Source: Betaproteobacteria bacterium UBA2293
Lineage (GTDB): Bacteria > Pseudomonadota > Gammaproteobacteria > Burkholderiales > Rhodocyclaceae
DNA: 8,029 bases
Direction: 5' to 3'
Assembly (NCBI GenBank): GCA_002345845.1
Contig: DDWF01000214.1
Span: 1-8,029, forward strand
Position numbers and translations under genes: made by a program. Shown here in pieces: positions 1 to 5,801 of the stretch; the stretch's first letter is position 1; every line of letters begins with the position of its first letter. The notes below the pieces were generated by a model that saw nothing but the letters and a program-made list of their open reading frames with translations, searched no databases and was not told the DNA's origin.

Positions 1-161
1 CCCATGTGCAGCGTGCCGGTGACGTTGGGCGGCGGTAGCAGGATGCAGAAGTTATCGTGCTTGTTGTCGTCCACGCCGGCGGCGAAGTAGTTGCGCGACT
101 CCCACTCGGGATACCAGCGGCGTTCGATGTCGGCGGGTTCAAAGGCTTTGGCGAGTTCCAT
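1..161 (-). CDS. valS: Valyl-tRNA synthetase, N-terminal fragment (cut by window edge)
   Basis: Class I aminoacyl-tRNA synthetase that charges tRNA-Val with valine in the cytoplasm. Only the first 53 codons are present; the gene runs off the left edge. The reading starts [20 protein letters not shown] and reaches [12 protein letters not shown], which is the ValRS form of the class I ATP-binding signature at the start of the Rossmann fold. The [14 protein letters not shown] stretch is also typical of the ValRS N-terminus. The ATG at 161–159 is chosen because the family normally begins about here. No good Shine-Dalgarno sequence precedes it; the leader is pyrimidine-rich. It lies downstream of pepA, holC and a small unknown gene on the same strand, the pepA–holC–valS order known from E. 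coli. A TATAAT box about 30 bases upstream suggests it may also have its own promoter. The identity is secure; full-length family members are around 900 residues or more. Confidence 0.95.
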   Translation of the reverse strand, partial: MELAKAFEPADIERRWYPEWESRNYFAAGVDDNKHDNFCILLPPPNVTGTLHM

Positions 162-184
162 GGGCTTGGCGGAAAAGGGGAAAA

Positions 185-200
185 CCGGTAATTATACCGG
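185..200 (-). promoter_or_regulatory. Perfect 6-bp inverted repeat containing a TATAAT box upstream of valS
   Basis: The arms CCGGTA (185–190) and TACCGG (195–200) flank ATTA. On the minus strand this creates a consensus TATAAT at 196–191, placed to start a transcript about 20–25 bases before the valS ATG. No convincing -35 hexamer is visible at the usual distance; the best stretch near 214–219 reads GGCAGA on the minus strand. It may be a valS promoter whose -10 box sits in a possible operator, or chance symmetry. The box is seen directly; its function is inferred. Confidence 0.4.
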
Positions 201-226
201 AGCGCCGCACCGCTCTGCCGGGAGCT

Positions 227-685
227 TCAGCCCTGGAAATCGGCTTGTTGGCCGCCCGTCGTCGTCTGCTCGGCGAGAAAATCGCGGACGGTGGCTTCGA
301 TGATGCGCGGCAGCTCAGCGGTCAGGCGCTGCTCCACCCGGCGGGCTATTTCGCGGGCGATTTCTTCGGTGACGACTACGGCCGGTAGGCTGGCGTCTGG
401 CGCTGGGCAGGGCGTCGCCACCTCGATGAGTTCGGGAAGAGGCGGCTCTTCAATCAGGATCTCGGGCAGTTCAGGTAAAGCCGCTTCCTCGACCGGCAAG
501 AAGGCGTCGACTGTGCTGGATAGTGGCGCGATGGGGTCGATGTCGAAGAGTACCGGCACATCATCGTCCGTTTCCGGCGTGTTGATGTCGATCGCATCGG
601 TCAGCACTGGAACGTCATCGACCTCGGCGTTCTGCCGGCGCCGTTGCATCAGGGCGTCGGCACGAGCGAGGATGGGGCTGGGCAT
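227..685 (-). CDS. Unrecognised acidic, proline-rich protein between holC and valS
   Basis: I do not recognise this 152-residue protein with confidence. It starts 8 bases after the holC stop on the same strand and ends 65 bases before valS, so it is probably co-transcribed with pepA and holC. Three zones can be seen. Residues 1–20 form a short, basic, probably helical head (ILARADALMQRRRQ). Residues 21–104 are strongly acidic, proline-rich and probably disordered. Residues 105–140 form a predicted amphipathic helical tail (EEIAREIARRVEQRL, then LPRIIEATVRDFLAEQ). The motif DVPVL occurs at 24–28 and 42–46, and LPEL at 70–73 and 83–86. There is no signal peptide or membrane segment, so it is likely cytosolic. 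The tail and overall layout resemble alphaproteobacterial PopZ (DUF2497), but this is a loose resemblance. Base composition matches its neighbours. The ATG is plausible, with no strong ribosome binding site. Confidence 0.75.
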   Translation of the reverse strand: MPSPILARADALMQRRRQNAEVDDVPVLTDAIDINTPETDDDVPVLFDIDPIAPLSSTVDAFLPVEEAALPELPEILIEEPPLPELIEVATPCPAPDASLPAVVVTEEIAREIARRVEQRLTAELPRIIEATVRDFLAEQTTTGGQQADFQG

Positions 686-693
686 GGTTGGCG

Positions 694-1119
694 TCAGTCG
701 CGCTTGGTCAGGTCGAAGTACTGCACGTCGCAGCCTTCTTCCTTGTACTGGTGAACCCGTTCGCGGGCGGCCAGGCGGTCTTCCTCGTCACGGCCGACGA
801 CCTCGACCAGACTCTGGAAGCGCTGGTAACCCGGCGGAATGGTGCGCGAGAGATTCATCAGGCGCTCGGTCTGGGCAATGTTTTCCAGCCGACTGGCGAT
901 CAGTATCGGCGTCTCCGCAGCGAGCGGCGAATCGGCGCGACAGTGCGGGATGAAACTCAGCTGGGCGCTGGTCCATAACATCCGGTCCAGGCCTTCGGCA
1001 ACCGGTGATTCGGGGGCGTAAACCAGAATTGGCCGGCGTTTCGCCCAAGCCCCGCCGATCAGGGCACAGGCAGCGGCGAGGCGGTCGGAGGCGCCGTGAT
1101 AGAAGAATACCTGGGTCAA
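694..1119 (-). CDS. holC: DNA polymerase III chi subunit
   Basis: Chi subunit of the replicative polymerase clamp loader. In E. coli it pairs with psi and links the holoenzyme to single-stranded DNA-binding protein. The 141-residue length is close to that of E. coli HolC (147). Recognisable family features are the N-terminal VFFYHG strand, the Rossmann-like first half, and LDRMLWTSAQLSFIPH at about 44–59, which aligns with the E. coli LDEALWARPAESFVPH block. Family-like FQSLVEVVGRDEEDRLAARER follows at 101–121. The start is a TTG at 1119–1117 overlapping the pepA TGA as TTGA. No Shine-Dalgarno is visible, so translation is probably coupled to pepA. The next in-frame ATG would begin at residue 47 and remove the first third of the fold, so TTG is strongly preferred. 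Confidence 0.93.
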   Translation of the reverse strand: MTQVFFYHGASDRLAAACALIGGAWAKRRPILVYAPESPVAEGLDRMLWTSAQLSFIPHCRADSPLAAETPILIASRLENIAQTERLMNLSRTIPPGYQRFQSLVEVVGRDEEDRLAARERVHQYKEEGCDVQYFDLTKRD

Positions 1120-2612
1120 TTGAGCTGGCCGGCGCGTTGTAGCAGATAGTGGGCGAGCAGCGCCACCGGGCGCCCGGTGGCCCCCTTGTCGGCACCGGAC
1201 TTCCAGGCGGTGCCGGCGATGTCCAGGTGCGCCCAGTCGTACTTCTTGGTGAAGCGTGAGAGGAAGCAGGCGGCGGTGATGGCACCACCCCAGCGACCGC
1301 CGATATTGGCCATGTCAGCAAACGGACTCTTCAGCAATTCCTGGTAGTCGTCCCACAGCGGCATGTGCCAGGCACGGTCATGGGCTTCCTCGCCAGCTTC
1401 GAGCAGGTCGCGGGCGAGGGCGTCCTTGTTGGCGAAGAGGCCGCTGGCGACACCGCCGAGGGCAACGACACAGGCTCCGGTCAGTGTGGCAACGTCGATG
1501 ACGGTGTCCGGTTGCAGGCGTTCGGCGTAGGTCAGGGCGTCGCAGAGGATCAGGCGGCCTTCCGCGTCGGTGTTGAGGATTTCGATGGTCTGGCCGGACA
1601 ACGAGGTGACGATGTCTCCCGGTCGGGTGGCGTTGCCGCCCGGCATGTTCTCGGTGGCCGGGACGATCACCGTCAGGTTGACCGGCAGTTGCATGCGGGC
1701 GACGGCGAGCAGGACGCCGAGGACGCCGGCGGCGCCGCACATGTCGTATTTCATTTCATCCATCTCGGCGGCTGGCTTCAGCGAAATGCCACCGGTATCG
1801 AAAGTGACGCCCTTGCCGACGAGGACCACCGGCTTCTCGCCGGCCCGTGTGCCGCGGTAGTTGAGGACGATCAGCTTGGGCGGCTGGTGAGCACCATTGG
1901 CCACCGACAACAGCGAGTGCATGCCGAGTTTTTCCATGTCGGCGCGTTCGAGCACTTCGCACTCAAGGCCCAGTTCTTCGGCCATGCCGCGGGCGCGCTC
2001 GGCCAGATAGGCGGGATTGCAGACGTTTGGTGGCAAGTTGCCGAGATCCTTGGCCAAGGCCATGCCTTCAGCAATGGCGATGCCCTGTTTCAGCGCCTCC
2101 TCGGCCAGTGCCAGTTCGCTGCGCCGTTCGACGCCGAGGGTGAGCTTGCGCAGCGGCCGGCGGACTTCTTCCTTCTTGCTCTTGAACTGGTCGAAGCGAT
2201 AGGTTGCGTCAAGGGCGACGATGGCTGCCTGACGGACCCGCCAGCCAACATGCCGTTTCTTGACGGCCAATTCGGTCAGGAAGATGGAGGCGTCGAAGGC
2301 GCCGGTTTCGTTGAGCGTCTTGACGGCGGTGCGGATGGCCTGGGCAAATTCCTTCTCACGGAAGTCCTTTTCCTTGCCGAGGCCGACCAGCAGCACGCGG
2401 TCGCACAGCGTGCCGGGTACGTTGTGGAGGAGCAGGGTGGTGCCGGACTTGCCCTCCATGTCGCCGCGACGGACGATGTCGGAAATATAGCCGCTGCCGG
2501 CCTTGTCGAGCAGTTCGGCGGCCAGGGTAAGTTTGCGCGCTTCAAAGATGCCGACGACGACGCAGGCACTGCGCTGCTTCTCCGGGCTGCCACTTTTTAT
2601 GCTAAATTCCAC
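1116..2612 (-). CDS. pepA: Leucyl aminopeptidase (peptidase family M17, cytosol aminopeptidase)
   Basis: Two-metal aminopeptidase that releases N-terminal residues, especially leucine, from peptides in the cytoplasm; M17 enzymes are usually hexamers. In E. coli PepA also binds DNA in Xer recombination and carAB control, but nothing here shows whether that is conserved. The 498-residue protein aligns with E. coli PepA (503) from end to end, beginning MEFSIKSGSPEKQRSA. The metal and catalytic residues are present: K267 and D272 in VGKGVTFDTGG, K279, D290 in MKYDMCGAAG, and D349, E351 and R353 in the signature NTDAEGRL (347–354). The start is GTG (2612–2610), preceded by AGGAG at a 6-base spacing. 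It is the first gene of the minus-strand cluster and is divergent from lptF, with a promoter at 2651–2680. Confidence 0.98.
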   Translation of the reverse strand: MEFSIKSGSPEKQRSACVVVGIFEARKLTLAAELLDKAGSGYISDIVRRGDMEGKSGTTLLLHNVPGTLCDRVLLVGLGKEKDFREKEFAQAIRTAVKTLNETGAFDASIFLTELAVKKRHVGWRVRQAAIVALDATYRFDQFKSKKEEVRRPLRKLTLGVERRSELALAEEALKQGIAIAEGMALAKDLGNLPPNVCNPAYLAERARGMAEELGLECEVLERADMEKLGMHSLLSVANGAHQPPKLIVLNYRGTRAGEKPVVLVGKGVTFDTGGISLKPAAEMDEMKYDMCGAAGVLGVLLAVARMQLPVNLTVIVPATENMPGGNATRPGDIVTSLSGQTIEILNTDAEGRLILCDALTYAERLQPDTVIDVATLTGACVVALGGVASGLFANKDALARDLLEAGEEAHDRAWHMPLWDDYQELLKSPFADMANIGGRWGGAITAACFLSRFTKKYDWAHLDIAGTAWKSGADKGATGRPVALLAHYLLQRAGQLN

Positions 2613-2618
2613 AGGCTG

Positions 2619-2623
2619 CTCCT
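2619..2623 (-). promoter_or_regulatory. Ribosome binding site of pepA (decides the GTG start)
   Basis: The minus strand reads AGGAG, then six bases, then GTG. This supports the GTG at 2612 as the pepA start, as does the match of the following residues to the E. coli PepA N-terminus. Confidence 0.75.
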
Positions 2624-2645
2624 GTTCTGGGAAATATCAGTATCC

Positions 2646-2668
2646 GCGGGATTATCCCCGCATTTTTT
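2646..2668 (+). promoter_or_regulatory. Stem-loop plus T run in the pepA–lptF spacer
   Basis: GCGGG (2646–2650) and CCCGC (2657–2661) can pair around a 6-base loop, ATTATC. A six-T run follows at 2663–2668. On the plus strand this looks like a small intrinsic terminator or attenuator in the lptF leader. On the minus strand the loop is the pepA -10 box, so an operator is another reading. The five-pair stem is short, and it stands before a gene, not after one. Confidence 0.35.
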
Positions 2669-2680
2669 CGGTTTCGTCAA
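2651..2680 (-). promoter_or_regulatory. Probable sigma-70-type promoter of pepA
   Basis: On the minus strand TTGACG (2680–2675) and GATAAT (2656–2651) are separated by 18 bases. Each hexamer matches 5 of 6 consensus positions. The expected transcription start near 2644 gives a leader of about 30 bases with the AGGAG site. The -35 box lies just before the lptF start codon on the other strand, so the two divergent genes share control DNA. No equally good promoter for lptF was found on the plus strand. Confidence 0.6.
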
Positions 2681-2683
2681 AGC

Positions 2684-3766
2684 ATGATATTCGAGCGCGC
2701 CGCCCGGCGTGAATTCGCTCAGGCAGCGGCCGGCATCAGTGTTGCACTGTTGGCCATCCTGACCTCCACACAGTTGATCAGGTTGCTCAAGGACGCGGCC
2801 GGCGGACGCATTGTCCCGGAAGCCGTCGCCTCGTTGCTCGGCTTCGCCGCCTTGAATTTCATGCCGGTTTTGTTGTCTCTGACGCTTTTTGTCGCCATTT
2901 TGCTCAGTTTGTCGCGCGCCTACCGCGATTCCGAAATGGTCATCTGGTTCACCAGCGGCCAGCCGCTGACTGCCTGGGTGCGTCCGGTGCTCCGCTTCGC
3001 CTTGCCCATCGTCGGCGCCATTGCGCTGCTCTCCTGGTTCCTGTCGCCCTGGGCTTATCACAGCCGCGACGAATACAAGCAGCAACTATCGGCGCGCAGC
3101 GAGCTGGCTCAGGTTTCTCCGGGGGCTTTTCAGGAGGTCAGCAACGGCCAGCGGGTGATTTTCGTCGAGGCGCTGGCCGAGGATGCCACCCAGGTCGGCA
3201 ATGTCTTCGTCGCCTCGGCGCAGGATGGCAAGCTCGGCGTCATCATGTCCGACACCGGGTTTCAGCGCATTGCCGAAAATGGTGATCGCTTCATCGTCCT
3301 GGAAAGCGGAAGGCGCTATGAGGTCGAACCAGGTACGCCGGAATTCAAGATCATGGAATTCGAGCGCTACCAGGTGCGTGTTGAGGATGGCGAAGCGAAG
3401 CCGGTGGCACGTTCGCCGAAGACCATGCCGATTACCGAACTGCTCTTCGACAGCAGTTCGCGTGCCCGCGGCGAGCTGGTCTGGCGCATCGGCGTTCCCG
3501 TGTCGGCGCTGGTTCTCGCCTTGCTGGCCATTCCCCTCGGTTTCGTCAATCCGCGGGCCGGGCGTTCCGCCAACCTGTTGATCGCCATTCCGATCTACGC
3601 CATCTACAGCAACCTGCTCTCGGTCAGCCAGGCCTGGGTGGCCCAGGAGAAGCTGTCGTTCTGGATTGGCCTGTGGGCGGTACACGCCTTGATGCTGTTG
3701 CCGCTGCTCTTCCTGTTCTATCAGCGAACGGTCGTCGGCCGGCCTTTTGCCCGGAGGAGCAACTGA
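2684..3766 (+). CDS. lptF: LPS export ABC transporter permease LptF
   Basis: One of the two transmembrane subunits of the LptB2FG complex, which extracts lipopolysaccharide from the inner membrane and passes it to LptC and the periplasmic bridge. The 360-residue protein has the family layout: three membrane helices (about 14–36, 48–76, 101–121), a periplasmic beta-jellyroll domain (about 130–260, including VSNGQRVIFVE) and three more helices (about 267–288, 296–318, 326–347). The cytoplasmic segment RDSEMVIWFTSG (81–92) corresponds to the coupling helix that contacts the LptB ATPase. The block RGELVWRIGVPVSALVLALL at the start of helix 4 is typical of LptF. The ATG has no clear Shine-Dalgarno sequence. 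It overlaps lptG by one base and is divergent from pepA, as in E. coli. lptB and lptC are not in the window. Confidence 0.96.
   Translation: MIFERAARREFAQAAAGISVALLAILTSTQLIRLLKDAAGGRIVPEAVASLLGFAALNFMPVLLSLTLFVAILLSLSRAYRDSEMVIWFTSGQPLTAWVRPVLRFALPIVGAIALLSWFLSPWAYHSRDEYKQQLSARSELAQVSPGAFQEVSNGQRVIFVEALAEDATQVGNVFVASAQDGKLGVIMSDTGFQRIAENGDRFIVLESGRRYEVEPGTPEFKIMEFERYQVRVEDGEAKPVARSPKTMPITELLFDSSSRARGELVWRIGVPVSALVLALLAIPLGFVNPRAGRSANLLIAIPIYAIYSNLLSVSQAWVAQEKLSFWIGLWAVHALMLLPLLFLFYQRTVVGRPFARRSN
3753..3759 (+). promoter_or_regulatory. Strong ribosome binding site of lptG inside the lptF end
   Basis: GGAGGAG lies 6 bases before the ATG at 3766. It rules out the longer reading beginning at 3673, and favours 3766 over the second in-frame ATG at 3775, which would be 15 bases away. 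Confidence 0.8.
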
Positions 3767-4848
3767 TGTTCCGCATGAAGCTCTATCAGCGCTACTTGAT
3801 GCGTGAAACACTGGCTGCGGTTTTTCTCGTTCTGCTGGCCTTTCTGGTTCTCTTCAGCTTCTTTGATTTGATCAATGAATTGCGGAATGTCAACAAAAAA
3901 TATTTGCTAGGGCATGCAATCCTCACCGTTTCTCTTAACCTGCCGAGCCTGATCTACGAACTGATTCCGATTGCCACCTTGATCGGTACCTTGTATGCCT
4001 TATCCACATTGGCACGTCATTCCGAGATCACCGTCCTGCGTGCTTCGGGATTGGCAACTAGCGAATTGCTCCAGTCGCTGTTTCGCTTGGCTGGCCTTCT
4101 GGCTTTACTGACTTTCCTTGTCGGTGAGGTATTGGTGCCATTTACCGAGCGTCTGGGCAATGAAATGCGCGCCAAGGCGGTCAGCGAGGCGGTCGCGCAA
4201 CAAGGTTTTACCTCAGGCCTGTGGGTCAAGGATGGGCGCAACTTCATCAATATCCGGACGGTCTTGCCGGATTCCAGCCTGCAAAAGCTGCGCATCTATC
4301 AATTTGATCAGTCGAACGCGCTGCAATCAGTGACCGATGCTGAAGATGCGCGCTTCGATGTTTCGGTCGGCTGGGTGCTGAGCAACGTTGTTCGCACAAG
4401 CCTTGAGGGCGAGGTGTCGCGCGTCGAACGGCTGCCCAGCATGACCTGGCAGTCGGCGGTAACGCCGACGCTGCTGGCGGTGCTGATGGTCGCACCGGAG
4501 CGGATGTCGCTGTTCGGTCTGGTGAATTTCACCCGCCATCTGGCGGAGAACCGCCAGCAGACAGAGCGTTACGAGATCGCCATCTGGAAGAAGGTGGTCT
4601 ACCCGCTGGCAGCCTTGGTCATGGTCGCGCTTGCCTTGCCGTTCGGCTACTCACACAACCGTGTCGGCGGGGTCAGCCTGAAGATATTTGCCGGGGTGAT
4701 GCTGGGCATCCTGTTCTATGCCCTCAATGGCCTTTTCTCCAATCTCGGCATCATCAATGCATGGCCGCCCTTTGCCAGTGCCGCAGCGCCTTCGGCGATG
4801 TTCCTGCTGGCCGCCATCGGCATGCTGTGGCTGGTGGAGCGACGTTGA
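3766..4848 (+). CDS. lptG: LPS export ABC transporter permease LptG
   Basis: Partner of LptF in the inner-membrane lipopolysaccharide extractor. The 360-residue protein begins MFRMKLYQRYLMRETLAAVF. Helices lie at about 14–36, 60–82 and 103–125, followed by a periplasmic beta-jellyroll (about 130–270) and helices at about 275–296, 305–328 and 340–357. The conserved cytoplasmic RHSEITVLRASG (84–95) is the coupling helix for LptB, and ITVLRASG is typical of LptG. PERMSLFGLVNFTRHL (244–259), just before helix 4, is also family-like. The ATG overlaps the lptF TGA by one base (TGATG) and is served by GGAGGAG, so the two subunits should be made together. The first third (about 3830–4130) is visibly richer in A and T than the rest. 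The gene ends directly against the convergent RDD gene, with no room for a terminator. Confidence 0.96.
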   Translation: MFRMKLYQRYLMRETLAAVFLVLLAFLVLFSFFDLINELRNVNKKYLLGHAILTVSLNLPSLIYELIPIATLIGTLYALSTLARHSEITVLRASGLATSELLQSLFRLAGLLALLTFLVGEVLVPFTERLGNEMRAKAVSEAVAQQGFTSGLWVKDGRNFINIRTVLPDSSLQKLRIYQFDQSNALQSVTDAEDARFDVSVGWVLSNVVRTSLEGEVSRVERLPSMTWQSAVTPTLLAVLMVAPERMSLFGLVNFTRHLAENRQQTERYEIAIWKKVVYPLAALVMVALALPFGYSHNRVGGVSLKIFAGVMLGILFYALNGLFSNLGIINAWPPFASAAAPSAMFLLAAIGMLWLVERR

Positions 4849-4851
4849 TCA
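4846..4851. other. TGATCA palindrome shared as stop codons of two convergent genes
   Basis: TGA at 4846–4848 ends lptG. TCA at 4849–4851 is the TGA stop of the RDD gene on the other strand. The two coding regions abut with no base between them. No terminator hairpin with a T run is evident around the junction, so each transcript probably runs into the other gene. Confidence 0.9.
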
Positions 4852-5265
4852 GGACGTTTCGCTGACGATCCGCGAGCCGGCAATCCGGTCATGCAGGAAC
4901 TGCCGGTCACGATCAACCAACGCCCACAAGATGCCGATGCCGAACAGCAGGATACTCGGCCAGGCAGCAAGATAACGCAGCACGGCCTGCAGGGGGCGAA
5001 GTGAGCTGCCGTCCGGATTGACGACGCGCATCTTCCAGGTCTTCATCGGCAGGGTCTGCCCGCCATGCAGCCAGAACCAGACAAAATAAAAGAGCAACAG
5101 CAGCAGAACATGCAGCCAGAGCAGGCGCGGCGAGAAGGCCAGTCCTATGCCGGAAAGCAGGGCCTGCGGCAGCCAGAAGCCGATCAGCAGCACGGCAAAG
5201 ACGACCAGACCCTCGTAGAGCATGCAGGCCAGGCGGCGGCCGAATCCAGGCGTGGCGCCGATCAT
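4849..5265 (-). CDS. RDD family integral membrane protein
   Basis: Small inner-membrane protein of the RDD family, which has no single agreed function. The 138 residues contain GRRLACMLYEG (9–19), which is the RDD N-terminal motif with glutamate E18 where the family often has aspartate. GGQTLPMKTWKMRVV (68–82) and VDRDRQFLHDRIAGSRIV (117–134), the typical C-terminal motif, follow. Three membrane helices are likely, at about 17–37, 46–66 and 97–117. Its ATG overlaps the DUF3106 stop as ATGA, making it the last gene of the sigma factor operon. A transport or envelope role is possible, but nothing in the sequence shows a substrate. The family call is firm; the function is unknown. Confidence 0.88.
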   Translation of the reverse strand: MIGATPGFGRRLACMLYEGLVVFAVLLIGFWLPQALLSGIGLAFSPRLLWLHVLLLLLFYFVWFWLHGGQTLPMKTWKMRVVNPDGSSLRPLQAVLRYLAAWPSILLFGIGILWALVDRDRQFLHDRIAGSRIVSETS

Positions 5266-5801
5266 TGCAGGCCTGCCGGCGGGCTTGCTGGAGTCTCGCC
5301 GGCGACAGCAGAGCCGAAGCTCTCGTCAACCTGGGGCTCGGGTTGTGGCGGTGTCAGCAGTTGCATCGACTTGCCTTCCTCGCGGAGTCGCTGGCGTTCG
5401 GCGGCGGGAAGGCTGAGGTAAGCCTTCCATTTTTCCTTGACGGTCTGCTTCTGTTCGGCGGGCAACTGGTTGAAGTCCTTGTACGAGTCACGTACTTTCG
5501 AGCGCTGTTCGGGCGTCAATCGTACCCATTCGCGCATCCGTTCCTGCATGCGGTTCTGTTCATCGGCTTTCATCTTCGGATAGCGCTCGGCGATGTTAAG
5601 CCATTTTTTCTTGCGCACGCTTTCCATACTGTCCCAATCTTTGGACAGTGGGGCCAGTGCTGACCTCTGGGGCGGCGTCAACTGTGCCCAGTCAGGCTGC
5701 GGGGGGGTGCCGATGATGACCGCGGTGGGCGGGGCTGCCAGCACCGAGCCGGCCAGCAGCAGCCCGCAGATCAATCCGCCGCCGAGTCGTCTTTTAGCCA
5801 T
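5262..5801 (-). CDS. DUF3106 exported helical repeat protein
   Basis: Protein of unknown function with the look of the DUF3106 family. The 179 residues start with a signal peptide: basic MAKRR, then hydrophobic GGGLICGLLLAGSVLA and a likely signal peptidase I cut after A22 or A23, so it should be periplasmic. Residues 41–148 contain six consecutive 18-residue units beginning at 41, 59, 77, 95, 113 and 131. The clearest unit starts are LTPPQR, LTPEQR, LPAEQK and LPAAER. Position 16 of the units is W, Y, W, F, Y, M, and position 9 is mostly hydrophobic. The body is highly charged and probably all helical; residues 149–179 are a proline-rich tail. The LTPxQ units recall the LTxxQ motifs of Spy/CpxP-like periplasmic proteins, but homology is not shown. 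The gene overlaps DUF3619 by 31 bases and RDD by 4. Confidence 0.85.
   Translation of the reverse strand: MAKRRLGGGLICGLLLAGSVLAAPPTAVIIGTPPQPDWAQLTPPQRSALAPLSKDWDSMESVRKKKWLNIAERYPKMKADEQNRMQERMREWVRLTPEQRSKVRDSYKDFNQLPAEQKQTVKEKWKAYLSLPAAERQRLREEGKSMQLLTPPQPEPQVDESFGSAVAGETPASPPAGLQ

Noticed and set aside
291..953. A 220-codon plus-strand open frame across the unknown gene and holC
   Set aside because: It is Ser/Arg/Gly-rich with no domain and runs antisense to two genes with coherent proteins, one of them (HolC) recognisable.
1365..2687. A 440-codon open frame on the plus strand opposite pepA
   Set aside because: It lies wholly against pepA, which matches E. coli PepA along its length with all catalytic residues. 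The antisense frame is glycine/valine/aspartate-rich, as expected for the shadow of a GC-rich gene, and has no recognisable domain.
3673..3765. A longer start for lptG at 3673
   Set aside because: The extra 31 residues overlap lptF, do not resemble the LptG N-terminus, and GGAGGAG at 3753–3759 clearly serves the ATG at 3766.
2597..3811. Two long minus-strand open frames (162 and 241 codons) opposite lptF
   Set aside because: They are antisense to clear LptF coding sequence, rich in Gln/Arg/Asp/Gly without domain structure, and lack ribosome binding sites.
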